In this document: one piece after another, positions 29,543-41,298 of the stretch | How the letters are laid out: each line of letters begins with the position of its first letter | Numbering within the stretch: the first letter of the stretch is position 1 | Source: Trichoderma breve | Taxonomy: Eukaryota > Ascomycota > Sordariomycetes > Hypocreales > Hypocreaceae | Direction of reading: 5' to 3' | DNA length: 64,000 bases | Assembly: GCF_028502605.1 (NCBI RefSeq) | Contig: NC_079232.1 | Coordinates: forward strand, 2,604,001 to 2,668,000 | Translations under genes and position numbers: made by a program | The notes under the pieces: generated by a model | Seen by the model: the letters and a program-made list of their open reading frames with translations, nothing else | Databases searched by the model: none | What the model was told of the DNA's origin: nothing

Positions 29543-31314
29543 TTATTGCGCCTGCGGCCCAAACGCCCCTGCGAATGTGTCTTCCCAGCCGAATTCGGAT
29601 ATAAACTGGCACAACGATACCGGGTGTAGTATCAAGTCCTGAAGTTTTAACGTATAAACGACGGAGCCGTGATTTCTGAAGAAGAATCTTTTCAAGCGCT
29701 TTCGTATGACGGCAATTTTATGCCCAGTATTCTCATGCTTATGCCCTATACGATCCCAAGCGCTCACTATTTTCGGCTTAAGAGGGTGAGGTCATGAATT
29801 GGATATAGTGATTGTGGGCATTCCGTCCAGGCTACGGCAGTACTGGAAAACGAACACACTCATGGCTCTTTGGCTGAACATTTCCATGGTCTGTAACTTG
29901 GGCATCTCGAGAGCAGCACCTGCTGCAGCCCGGAGGAGATTGTTGATAGACTTAGTATCCGCGGCCATATCGAGCAGTGACGAGGTGAGTGCTATTGACT
30001 CTAAATTCGGCCATGTAGGCTTATAGATTGATGGAGGAATTCTTTGCCTTCCGTTGATGCGCTTGAATGCTTTAACAAGCCTTCGTTCGAAATCTGGTGA
30101 CCTGCGGGGTTTGCCTAAGGCACGGCGTTGGGGAGATGATAGACGAGATAGAAGATCTCTTTGCACTCCACTGCGTGACTTGTCGACAGAATTTGGCGCA
30201 TAACCTGGCCAGAAATCTTGAAAAAAGTCTTTTGCATCTGCTAGAAAGGCAATTGACAGATGCTCGAGCAAGTGGCTCTCATCCGTCAATGTCCATCCCA
30301 AAGATGGCATAATCTTGTATGGACTCAACCCATTTGTACCAACATCCAGGTGATCGCCATAGATAGAAAGGCGCTTAAGAGAACTAATATGGCGTAAAAA
30401 CACATCGAATCCGCGTTGGACATCTATACACGGTGAGCGTTTGTGAATACATTCTGTCACATCTAGCGCTTACTCTTATCGGGGCATGGATAATTCTGGA
30501 TCCAAGGCTCCAGTACTATGTTCTCCAGACCATGTAAGCTCTTGAAAATGTTGAGCAATGTATCGGGGTGGAAACTTCGAGGATAACGTCGGCGGTGAAG
30601 CAATGCTTTCACAACTGAAACGCCTGGCAGCCTTCTATTCGCCTTTGGAATATCGAGCTTTCCGTAATCGAGTTTAAGAAGACTTCCAAAGAGGCGGCAA
30701 GTTCCCGGTGTGACTCTGATATAAGGTGTACCGAAAGTCCGATGAGAGGTATTATTCTGTGAGGTATGATCTTCTGGGAGATTGTCTGAGGGCCCAGCTT
30801 TTACGGAATCGTCTACTATGCAGGTTTCATCGTATTTGTGGGGGTAATCGTCTTTACCAAGAGGGTATTTGAAAAAATGCTCCGAGTCGCTTGGCGAATA
30901 AGCGCTGAGCTCCAAGACCAATCCGCCACTAGAGACACCATACTGTCCGTTTTTCTTCCAGGTGCTGAAGACTTCGAGTAGTCGATATATAGCTGCTGTA
31001 AAAGTTTGGTTATTATCTAAAATCTCAAATGGCCTCTCCGGCCATTCGCAAGCGGGGCAGACGTATGGAGCAAGTTCAACTCGTAGCCAAACGTGCTTGA
31101 CCATGCCCCTCCGGTGGCGGCGGACGACTCGACCAAATTCTGGGACACATGACTGGTGGAGAATCAAGCGCCGAAAATTGAATCTCTCAAAGTAAAGCTG
31201 CCATTCTTTCGAGACGGCTGCATAACTGCTCGTAGTACTGCTATCGCTGTGAGATTGGAGCAGCTTTAGAATCATGGTCTGGATTTCGATCGGCAGGCTG
31301 TACCATGTCGCCAT
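29543..31314 (-). pseudogene. F-box-like protein gene with one in-frame TGA
   Basis: ATG at 31314 (MATWYSLPIEIQTMILKLL, an F-box start). Exon 1 31314-30474, a 50-nt intron with GTAAGC and TATAG, exon 2 from 30423. The frame ends with TGA at 29792-29794, giving 490 residues. The same frame continues with no further stop to 29543 and reads KPKIVSAWDRIGHKHENTGHK and TLKLQDLILHPVSLCQFISE, which resembles the usual C-terminus of this family of fungal F-box proteins. The likely ancestral length is about 573 residues. The intact part includes RRLILHQSCVPEFGRVVRRH and many Leu-rich segments. The shortened product may still be made, so decay is inferred. Confidence 0.65.
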
Positions 31315-33875
31315 GATGATTGAGTTGAAAGGAGTCGTCTTCAAGTTGGTAAGGCATGATTTGAAGGATGAGTTGAGCGAAAAATGCCACAATAGGCTTA
31401 CATAGAATTTATACTGATGGTAGGTCGTGACTAGCTTCATCTTATAGAGATAAGTTGCCCAATATCCCAACATTTGACGCCTTCATTTTAATTTTCGGCA
31501 ATGAAACAATGGCAGCTTGTGCTTTGGACACGAAGAAACTTTACATATGACGAGACCCGTTTTCTTTGTCTAAAAGGTTCCTGTGGCTTTTGACTTGAGC
31601 AGCCTCTCAAGCTATCCCTGGTTTGGAGCAAAAGTGAAGTAGCACCAAATGATGAATCAGAGATCCGCCAATTATTTGCGTAATTGTCTTTCTTCTCTAC
31701 TTTGACGTGCATATTTTCTGAGATTCTGGTCGTTGCCTGAGATTGAGCTTGAGTTTGCCCTGATTTGCTATGATGTGATCTCCAGCGCAGTGGCGTCGAA
31801 CAATATCACTTCTGGCTATACCCATTGAGTGCTCCGTATCCATCTCTTTACGGATAGAATATCTTAGTCTGTGTCACATATTTTGGCTTTACCGGTTGTA
31901 AACTACTCGTACTCAACGATCCCGGAAAGAGTTCAAGAGAATTTCCATCCGGAAGATGGACCTTCCGATTCAAGTACGCCAAGACTTTTTACGAAACATA
32001 ATCTGCCAAGCAAAGACACTTGGCACGGCTGAATGATCCACTGCCGGCAGACAAGGATAAAGCAGATTGCTGTTGGAACAATTCTCCGACCCTGTTTCGG
32101 CAGTTGGCTTTTCTTGGCATCTCAAAAGTGCCATTAGGTAATACGAGTATGACTTCTAGATAGGCAGACTTTTTACGTGCTGATGGGCTTGAATTGGATA
32201 CGAGTACTTTTCTGTGGCTGTCGTCTTACCGATGTCCCAATGTCGACAGTTTAAACAAGGTCACATGTCATTTCTTCGCATCTGGGATTCAGTTGGTCAT
32301 TTTTGAAATCTGATATATACTTTCAAAAAGGGCTGTGTATTCCCCACGCGGCTTGATCTAGGGCATGGGATCGGTGTCCGCTGGCCTAGTCACAGCGAGT
32401 GGCTCAAACTTCGGAGAAATGCCATGTAAAAAGTGGCAGAGCAGCCTCAAATAAAGCTGGATGAACTTTGTTTCAGCTGGGATTCTAGATGGGGACGAGC
32501 TGTGGTAGTGTCACCCGTAAAAATAAACAGGTGAGAAAATATGGCATAGTAACGCAATTAGTTGTGTGCCAAGTATGGAACTATTGGAAGAGCTATTCCT
32601 GCCGTGTATCCGTACTCGCCTTATAGGGCAGCCTTGGCAATGAGCAATGATTTTGAAATTGAACCAATTGAATCGAAGATTTAATTTGTGTCTAAACGAT
32701 GATTGGTGACGGCAATGCCTTGTTGCTAGTGTTCATTAGGAAAAGGCCCATCTTGACGTGAAGGTTATAGAGTGGGACTAGCGATCCTCAACCACAAACT
32801 TCTTTGATCCTTTCTTAATACCCCAGGAAGATCAGAGCAAAGAGATGTCTTTCAATTGGATATCTTGGCAGTAATAGCTCGTAGAATGAACTCGATGTCT
32901 GCTGAATCCATTGCGCCAAGCTGAGTGCGCTAGCAGCGGCCAATTGAGCTCTATATTCCCGTTGAGATTAAACGCATGGCGACTGTGTCGAGAAAATTGT
33001 CTGGCGTCTTGGTAGCCGCAGAATCGGGCCATCGGCAGATTTCCAAGTTAGGCTACAGGAGATCGCTAGACTTTGGTTTAGTCTTGAATCAAGACCATTC
33101 TTGAACACGAATCAGCCCATGCGGGGGTGGGTTATACCCTTTTAGTGACACAGGATCCTTCACATAATGAAGCTTAAACAACTTATGGCGCAGATCAGTG
33201 AACATACCGGGGAAATACTTAGAAGTAGTACACCAGAGGCTGTTTGTACGACACATCAGTCATTGGCGTTGGCGATTGACTTGCGCCTCTATACAGACAC
33301 AGCCACTAACCGGACACTCTGCCATGTACCCAATTGTCTAAAACTATCGACATCCGATGAAATACTACCTGTTGGTAGAGCAAATGCCAGCAAAAACCAG
33401 TTGTTGTTGGCTGACGCCTTTTATTAGGTGGCTTGGGCTGGGTGAGCAAAAGCGCTACCGAAGACTGAATATTACTCGGACACAAATCGGTGTAACAAGA
33501 AATATTGGATCTTTAACGCCAACAAAGCGATGTGGTTGATCTCATGACGAGATGTGAGATCAGGAAGTCTGACCCACGGGCATCTTCTCTCCAGACAGAT
33601 GAGTGGATGGGTGCCAGGCATCAATCTTGGCGGGAGGGTCGGACACTCCTAAGTCCAAGCATTCCAAGCGACACACCGGCTTGGAGATAGGTGCACTTAG
33701 TTCAACCAGACTGATGACTAAAATTGGAGACGATTTCAGCTATAAAACAAAATGAATGAAACGAGAAAGAAATTGTTACAATTCCCTCTGGTCAAGTTAT
33801 TTCATTGTCACAAATGAAGTAAATCGCCATTATTGCGCTTAGTCTATTCGTTCAACACAAGGAACCGTCTACATT
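31315..33875. other. 2.6 kb gene-free stretch
   Basis: No gene, RNA or repeat is recognised. Short frames (31488-31712, 32832-33032, 33167-33427) are isolated and lack motifs. The last 100 bases before 33876 look like a normal leader for the next gene. Confidence 0.4.
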
Positions 33876-34805
33876 ATGGCTCAATTCACCGGCGTTCTCC
33901 TGATTCTCCTATCCGCCTTCGCGTCTCTTATAGAGGCACAAGCGCAAGGAAAACCGTCGCCGTCGCCTAAACCCCCACCTGCTTGTTCCATCAAGGATAT
34001 CCGTCAGATGGACGTGTCAAAGTGTGCCTGCCAGCCTCAACATAAAGACACGTGTCATAAGAGTGGATGTACAGCCTGCTTTGGCGCCGCCGATATCCAA
34101 TATCGGTTCACCAAGAGCCCCCATTGCGCCGTCGGATGTACCGATGCTGACAAGGAATGTACGGGATGTGGCTTATGGTTTTCCACGCTTTGCACCTGTC
34201 TCAGATACGACGACTGTAAAAAGACGGTGACATCGTATTCGAACCCACCTGCAAACCAGGCGATATTCGTTTTGACGAACAGTGACGAGCGACTCGTGAC
34301 TACCACGGACTTGCTCCCGGGAATCCTGGAGATGGCCAACAATCCTTCCCGATACGAGGTGGGCTGGAAGTTTGCTCAGGGAAATTACGATCGTAAAACC
34401 CATGCACTGGCGTTGAACTCTGTTCGGTCAAGAACGCACGAGCAGGTTCATATTCATGTTTGCGAGAAGCCAGACGTAACCTCGAAAGAGCCCAGAATCT
34501 TGGAAATCCTCGACAATATCCCCAAGAAGGACCATAATTACAGCAAGCACTTCAAGCAAGTTGCGAATCACGATGATCTCTACTGTAGGACGATCGAAGC
34601 AGGCTACCCTGGGGGTGATGTGTTCTACGACGTTCTAGAGGGTATAAAAGAAGTTTTGGACAATAAGGCGTTGAATGTGGATGGCAAGATCTGCCACGAT
34701 TTTGCCGGAGCAGGCATCATCCGAGATAGCCATTACAATATGTGGGCTTGTGTTACTGGTAACCATAAGGGCCCGTTGGACCTCTTCTGCAAGCCATCAA
34801 AGTAA
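33876..34805 (+). CDS. Secreted CDP-diacylglycerol diphosphatase-like protein with Cys-rich N-terminus
   Basis: 309 residues, single exon, ATG at 33876. Residues 1-22 form a signal peptide, followed by a short Ser/Pro linker. Residues about 36-120 contain 13 cysteines, suggesting a disulphide-rich extracellular module. The rest resembles bacterial Cdh (CDP-diacylglycerol pyrophosphatase, HIT-related fold): ATTDLLPGILE-like start (TTTDLLPGILEMAN), YEVGWKFAQGNYDRK, then ALALNSVRSRTHEQVHIHVC with the HxH that corresponds to the family QLHIH active site. Cdh cleaves CDP-diacylglycerol to phosphatidate and CMP. Extracellular action of the fungal protein is inferred. The domain is mostly bacterial, so transfer is possible. 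Confidence 0.75.
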   Translation: MAQFTGVLLILLSAFASLIEAQAQGKPSPSPKPPPACSIKDIRQMDVSKCACQPQHKDTCHKSGCTACFGAADIQYRFTKSPHCAVGCTDADKECTGCGLWFSTLCTCLRYDDCKKTVTSYSNPPANQAIFVLTNSDERLVTTTDLLPGILEMANNPSRYEVGWKFAQGNYDRKTHALALNSVRSRTHEQVHIHVCEKPDVTSKEPRILEILDNIPKKDHNYSKHFKQVANHDDLYCRTIEAGYPGGDVFYDVLEGIKEVLDNKALNVDGKICHDFAGAGIIRDSHYNMWACVTGNHKGPLDLFCKPSK

Positions 34806-35900
34806 CAACAGTAAGTAAGTGGAATGAGGTTGAGATTGATACTTGAGGGTTATATTTTCTGTGAATAGTACATATGGTTCATTCGTTGCAACTGTCATTA
34901 TACTCACATATGTACATATACTACTCTTTCTTGGTTTTAAAATACTGTAACAAAAAATATTCAACATCTCACAACTCAGGGTCCTGTGCGACTATCTCCA
35001 CATTCCCGGGGTGGTTAGATGCTAATTCTTGCAAGGGCCTCACCCCTCCTCCACTTATTACGAGTACGATGTGAATCAGTGAAACATGTCAAGAGATCTG
35101 CGTCGTTTAAGTGCGGAGGAGGGGTAAGTCTATCACTTTTATTTTTCGATTCAATGTGAAGCATCGTGTTACACGTCGAATGTCAAGCATCATCCCCTCG
35201 CCGACTCATGTAGATGATTTGTTTCATTGAGTCTTACTGTTGGTTGGTGTTGACTCCACAGTGTAACTATGCGCTTATTCTCATTACTCAATCGGAAATT
35301 TAACAAGAGACAAGACAAAATAATGCAATAGTCATTTGATGGTAAGCTCGTGCAAGTTCCGAGACCGCTGCTCATGAGACCTCAAGGAACAGGAACTATT
35401 ACAGCCGCCCCACGCCAGCTTGAAGCAATTGAATCCGACGAGTCCAAAAGCAATTGAACCCCAGAATCCACAGATCTTGGCGTCTCTCCACCTGTCGCTG
35501 CTTTATTTTGCGCCTCAGCTGGAGTACGAGAATTGGATCTTTTTTTCCCATCTGACGGCGCCTTGCCCCGCTTCGGCTAGTCTCACGGAGTGCATCTCCG
35601 GCGCTACGATTGTTTTTATCTCCCCGACTTTTGTTTGTTCACTAGCAACGGCGTTATTGTTGTTGATTACAGTGTCTTTCGGTCGAAATCAACACCCGCG
35701 TCGACGGTATTTGAGGCTGTTGTTGATCCGTCTGTGCGCCTCTTTAATTCCCGATTCCCTGCGTGGATTAGGAAGTCGTCTAGAAGCACCGCCTAACCTT
35801 GGCTAAGCCATTTGCTCATCCCGTTGCATCCCATCTCACTACCAGACAAAATACGCGTAGCTGAGCCCGATCGTGTCATCGTGAGAAGTTACTCCTTACA
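34806..35900. other. Intergenic before the catabolic cluster
   Basis: No gene recognised. A frame at 35420-35806 has biased, non-protein-like composition. The 3' part is the promoter of the aldolase-like gene. Confidence 0.4.
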
Positions 35901-36771
35901 ATGGCTACAAACTCGGGCAGCAAGAGTCATCGCTTGCCAGCTGATGAGCTGGAACTGATACGCAAGTATATCCATGGATGCCACATCTTGCACTACTACA
36001 ATGTGGTGGACGCGTATGGCCATCTGTCAGTGCGCCTGAGTGAGTCGGTGTTTATGATGTCGCGTTATATGGCACCCGCGCTTGTATCTTCAACAGACGA
36101 CATGGTGCTGTATAATGTCGAGACTGGCGAAGCACTCCAGAAAGATGCGCCTCGAGGTCGGTTCATCAAGACACCAGAGAGTGATGATTTTTACTGATTG
36201 GGAGATGAGCATAGGTTTCTCAGAGCGATTCATCCACTCTGAAATCTACAAGGCATATCCCAAGGTCCAGTCCATCGTGCACTCTCACTCACTTGAAGTC
36301 GTCCCATTCTCCATCTCGTCAACACCTCTGCGGGCTTGCTTCCACATGGCCGGCTTCCTAGGCACGTCCGTCCCCGTCTGGGACGCCGCAACGGTGTATC
36401 GTGAGGATCCGTCAGCAAGTCAGGACATGCTTGTCCGCAGCACAGGGGCCGGAGCATCCCTGGCCAAGGCGTTGGGCCCTGCTGATGGCGAAGGATTGCC
36501 GAAATATCCAGTTGCGCTAATGCGTGGACACGGTTTCGTGGCAACGGCCAACAACATCGAGATGGTGATTAGCAAGAGCATTTACACGCAGCAGAACGCG
36601 CAGATTCAGAGAGCGGCCGCGGGTCTTTCGGGAGGTATGGGGGATGTACAGTTCTTCACCGAGCGCGAGGCTCACGATGCGGGCATGACGGCGATTGCGG
36701 GAGCAGCGAAGCCGTGGCCGCTGTGGGTGGCGGAGGTGAAGGGGCACTCGCTGTATAAGAACTCGGTGTGA
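35901..36771 (+). CDS. Class II aldolase/adducin-like protein
   Basis: Two exons, 35901-36156 and 36215-36771, give 270 residues; the junction restores APRGFSERFIHSEIYKAYP, typical of the family. The donor GTCGGT is weak, but branch (TACTGAT) and acceptor (CATAG) are good. Zn-site candidates are the HSH in QSIVHSHSLEV and the His in LMRGHGFV; the N-terminal AYGHLSVR motif is also present. Bacterial relatives cleave or decarboxylate hydroxy acids; fungal members often sit in catabolic or secondary-metabolite clusters. No signal peptide. It is 0.7 kb from a Zn2Cys6 regulator and may belong to the aromatic-acid cluster, for example as a decarboxylase or aldolase step. Confidence 0.85.
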
Positions 36772-37508
36772 TTATGAACATGTACATATATCATGGATGT
36801 TTTGTTGAGCAGCATGTGATTTTGGCTGTTGGTTGGATGCATGTACAGAATAAATTTGATTTCCAAGGTTCCAGTTGCAACATCAAAAATGCTGTTGGGT
36901 GTAAAAATGCAACCTGAATACGAATTATTACAACGTTGTCAGGCCCCCCTGCATGGCATTTGCATGGCATTGCATGGCTGTTGTTAATGCATGTGTCCTC
37001 CGTCCCCTGTTTCATCTTCCTCGGTAGATGCGGCTCGATGGCTTCGGCTTGGCGTAATCCTCGCTCGCTAAGCCGATCTCTGCTGCCTGTACAGTAGCGC
37101 CTGTACAGTAGCCTGTAAAGTAACCCCCCCTAGCCGACCAGAAGGCTGAACGCTAATTGCCACTGAAGATGCATCGAGCTAGCACCCCCGACTACTGTGC
37201 ATCTGTACTGTAGCGTCCAGTACTCCCGCTAGCAATGGAACCTACCTAACTGTACTGAGCCCAGAAGGTGGACGAAGGTGGACGGCCTAGAGCGACCAAA
37301 TCCCCGCACGGTTTTAGGGCGGCGTGGGGATGTTCCACCGCCAAGCACCGCTCACCTCGCATTTATAACCCTCGACTCCGTACTCCGATCGCGAGGCCCG
37401 GATCACTTGTCCGCTCATCTTCGTTTCCATTCTCAGCTGGGGACGGTGGAGAGTTGCTTTTGTCTGCTGACTGGACTGGACCGAGCACTGGCACTGGCTA
37501 CTGGCTAA
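36772..37508. other. Promoter region of the Zn2Cys6 regulator
   Basis: No gene. Contains repeated CTGTACAG words (see 37087-37112), GC-rich sequence toward the start codon and a TGCATGGCAT triplication at 36950-36978. Confidence 0.45.
37087..37112. promoter_or_regulatory. Paired CTGTACAGTAGC motifs
   Basis: CTGTACAGTAGC occurs at 37087-37098 and 37101-37112; its core CTGTACAG is a perfect palindrome. A related CTGTACTGTAGC follows at 37203-37214. They lie about 0.3-0.4 kb upstream of the regulator start. A binding-site role is an inference. Confidence 0.35.
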
Positions 37509-40500
37509 ATGGCTGCCTCGCCCACCGCGCCTTTTCCCACGCCGTCTGTCCCCGTCGACGCGGGGAGAGGCCATCATCTGCCTTTGCCCTACGAGTACGC
37601 GCAGCCTCAGGCTCAGCCACAGTCGCAACCTCAACCTCACCACCCGCAACCGCTACCGCTGCCTCACCCACAGTCTCAGTCTCAGCCACAGCAGTCTTCC
37701 CGCCATCCCGACATCATCAATCATCCATCTTCAAGTTCTTCTCACGAACAGAAGCCGCAGATACAGCAACAAGAACAACAACAGCAGCAGCAGCAGCAGC
37801 AACCCCCGACGAAACGGCGCCGCATTGGCTATGCCTGCAATCTATGTCGTACCAAGAAGAACCGCTGCGATGGCGAGCGACCCTCTTGCGGGCCGTGCAA
37901 GGAGCGGCGCCAAGAATGTGTCTACAGCCCCCAACGAACCAAGATTTCCGTGACGCAAGAGTATGTTATCTGTCTTTCTGTCTACAATTCTCATTCATCT
38001 TTCAATTTCTCTCATTTTCCCTTGCTTAAAACCCCATCTATCTCTATACCGCCAGCGAATAAGCCAGCTATCAGCCCCTGTTGCCTTCCCCCCTTTTACT
38101 CACTCGCCTCATAGGTACATTGAAAATCTACGAGCACGGAATCGTATGCTCGAGGAGCATATAGCCAACCAGCAACCTCAGGGCTCTCACTCACCGTAAG
38201 TCTAGCAACCTGACACTCCCTTCGTCTCGTATCCCCAACTAAATGCCCCTATCCCTGCAGCCATGAGAGCACTTACTCAAAGGAATCGCCTTTTGGTCCT
38301 CCGCGACTATCCTCAGACCGGAATCCAAGCGACGGCCCGCGGCAACACCAATACCCAAATCCTTCTTCACCTCTATCTACAGCAGACGGGAGACCAGATC
38401 ACCACCATGACCGGAGCATGTTACTCAACGAACATTCGACGGCACCTGGAAGCCGACAACGCCCGTCTGACAGCAACCCTCCCAGTGATCGACCAAGGAG
38501 TAGCCATTCCGCCTTACCGGGAGAGTACTTTGGGGAGTCATCAGCATTCGATTTCATCACAAAAGTAACGTCACCGAATACCACGGATGCTACAGCTGGC
38601 AGCTCAGTAGCAACTACCGGAACTCCTACAACAGGTGCCACCACCGGTGGCACCACAAATTCCAAAGCCTCAACGACGGGACGACTAGGAAACGCCGTTA
38701 CCGCGAGAAGGAGTATTGCAGAAGCATCCGGAATGGGTGGCTTGAATTCAGAATCCCTGGCAGAGTCCTCGCCCTCAACAGTCGTCTTCGAAGAGCTTCT
38801 AGGCATTGGGGGAGGAATAGGGGACGGCAGCGGAAGTAGTGACTTGTTTGAACTACCTCAACGATCATTAGCTGACCGCTTGGTGACATCATATTTCAAA
38901 CATCGACATCCACTGAATCCATGTCTGCATGAAGGGACGTTTCGTCACCGTTATTCGAAACTCTGGCTCAGCAAGGACGTGGGCGGTGAAGAGGCGGCTC
39001 CCAACAACTTGGCCTGGCTGGGGTTGGTCAACATGGTATTTGCATTTGGCAGCGAGCATGTGCAGATTCGTCCTCCATATCACGGAAGTCCAGCTGGCTC
39101 AGCACCAACAAAACCGGACCGTTCTCGCTTTTTCAAACGAGCCAAGATGTTGGCATTCTCCAGCATCCTACAAGCCAGGATTGAGCTCGTCCAGGCATTA
39201 CTGCTAATGAGTCATTATTTACACGGCTCGCTGGAACTCAATCATTGTTGGACTGTTATTGGATTGGCAATCCGCACAGCACAAGAGCTGGGGCTCTATC
39301 TCGATTCTACCAACTTCACCAAGGATATTATCGAGCAGGAGATACGCAAGCGTGTGTGGTGGGGCTGCTTCGTGATCGACCGCCTCGTCAGCATCAAGGT
39401 CGGTCGGCCACCCACGATTCACGATATACCCGCCATTCGCGTCGGCTTGCCTCTTGCGGTTGATGATGAATATCTCAATGAAGAGTCCAAGTATACGCAG
39501 CCTAGCAATGTCCCTTCCAAGATTGAATACTTCAACCATATCGTGACCCAATGCCGCCTGCTTGCAAAGGTACTCGACACCTTGTACGACAATACCCCAA
39601 GCAGCAGCGGTAGCGCTGGCGGTAGTAGTACCTCGTCTTCAGCAGGCCGGGACACGAGAGTTCGCATCAAAGCTGACTTGCCGGATCTCCTAGCCATGTC
39701 GATCCAGCTGGATGGCGAGTTGGTCGTGTGGCAGAGCATGCTGCCTCCACATTTACGCGCAGACTCGGACGTGACAGATTGGCATTTTGAGCGACAACGG
39801 AGCGTTTTACTCATGCGGTAGGTCATCACCATACAATTATGATATGTTGACTGCCGCCCGGGCTGGATATTCGGCTAACTGGCGTCGTTACTTGATAGAT
39901 TTCTTCATATCCGTCTCCTTATTCACCGTCAAACACTGCTGTACCATATTTTACGTCGCATATCCGATCCTTTTCAGCTTGATCTGGCACATTTGTGCAT
40001 CAGACGTTGTGTCATGGCGGCCCACGATGCAATCCACCAGGTGCATCTCTTACAAAAAAACAACTCTCTGTCTTCCTCATGGCATAACTCACACTGTATG
40101 TCATATCTCTTGATAACCCCCCATCTGTACTATTAATCAATATGCTTACAATTGTTGTTTCGACGATAGACGTCTTCACGGCTTTGAGTGTCTTGCTAGT
40201 CTATCAGCACCTGGACCCCCAATCGCGGTCAAAGATTGACCTCCCGCCCTCATCAGATATCGACGTCGTTATCGGCCAGGGTACGGATCACTTACAGCGT
40301 GTTGGTGGCGAGATACATCCCCTAGCCTCTCGCTACGTTCGCTCATTTCAGCAACTGCAAGCACGGTTGCAAGCAATTGGAACGCTCTCCGCCAACGCGC
40401 CGCCACTAGCCGTGCGTGGTAAGCAAGCTGTGTCAGTGAAGGAGGATGGTGCATCAAGTTACGGCCAGGCCCGTACAGCAAGCTCCACAACTGACTCTGA

Positions 40501-40771
40501 CCAGAGCAGCAGCAATGCTGGTTCAGCCACTAGCGGAAGTGTAGGTAAAGGATCCATGGCCGTACCAGACCATGGCCAAGAGCACAGCGGGGTCAATTAC
40601 TACAACGGGGAAGGATATCAAGAGCAAGACAACAACGACCGGGGAGTGGAATACGGGGACGATGGTTTCATGTGGGCTGGCTTTGATGATGAGTTTGCAG
40701 TCATACAGAGCGCTTTGTTAGATAGCAGCGGGTGGGGGCCTGGGTTTTTGGACCCCTGGGCGCAAGGATGA
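37509..40771 (+). CDS. Zn2Cys6 fungal transcription factor
   Basis: Five exons, 37509-37960, 38115-38195, 38261-39817, 39899-40095 and 40170-40771, give 962 residues. A Pro/Gln/His-rich N-terminus (with a Gln run at about residue 90-98) precedes the binuclear zinc cluster YACNLCRTKKNRCDGERPSCGPCKERRQECVY, given here only as CNLC-x6-CDGERPSC-x2-C-x6-C. A short coiled coil follows (EYIENLRARNRMLEEH). The fungal-specific middle homology domain runs through ADRLVTSYFKHRHPLNP, VQALLLMSHYLHGSL, WTVIGLAIRTAQELGLYLD and RKRVWWGCFVIDRLVS. The exon-4 product RFLHIRLLIHRQTLLYHIL and WHNSHYVFTALSVLLVYQHL also match the family. Nuclear. Best candidate regulator of the adjoining monooxygenase-transporter-decarboxylase genes. 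Confidence 0.92.
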
Positions 40772-41298
40772 ATACCTGACTATTCTGGTGCTGTTCAATC
40801 ATTTATGAAAGTTTTGTATAATACCACTAGGCATTGTCGATTATTATGATACTCCATCAGTTTTCTCACCAATGTTTCAAGGTTGTCAAGATGACTCTTT
40901 CCACAAAATAAAGTTGCCCAATCCCTACTGTTGGTGTTGATCGGTTGTGAATGATTGGTTCCCAACTATCCAGGTATATGCAGGAGGAATACGACGTGAC
41001 CGGGCAATCTGCTCAAGGGATTTAAGCTTATTGTGCGTTTTAACTATTTTTAGCAGCTCGCCAAACCACCATAGTGCTTAATCCAAAGCCTACATATATC
41101 CCGCGTGTTCACGCCATTTCTATTATGGTATTCATGTTTTTATATTTCGCTCTATGTACCAATGACAGCATTGTATAAGTTCGTAGCAGAAATACACCCA
41201 AGTGATATCATATACAAGATACAAAGGAAAATTATAGCCAGAAACGAAAACCATATGCCAAAAGTTCAACTACATGTAAAAATCCCCCCCTTTCCCCT
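40772..41298. other. Convergent intergenic region
   Basis: Between the 3' ends of the regulator (plus) and monooxygenase (minus); AT-rich 3' UTR sequence, nothing else seen. Confidence 0.5.

Noticed and set aside
35420..35806. 128-codon frame upstream of the aldolase-like gene
   Set aside because: Cys/Leu-rich, no homology recognised, lies in a promoter region.
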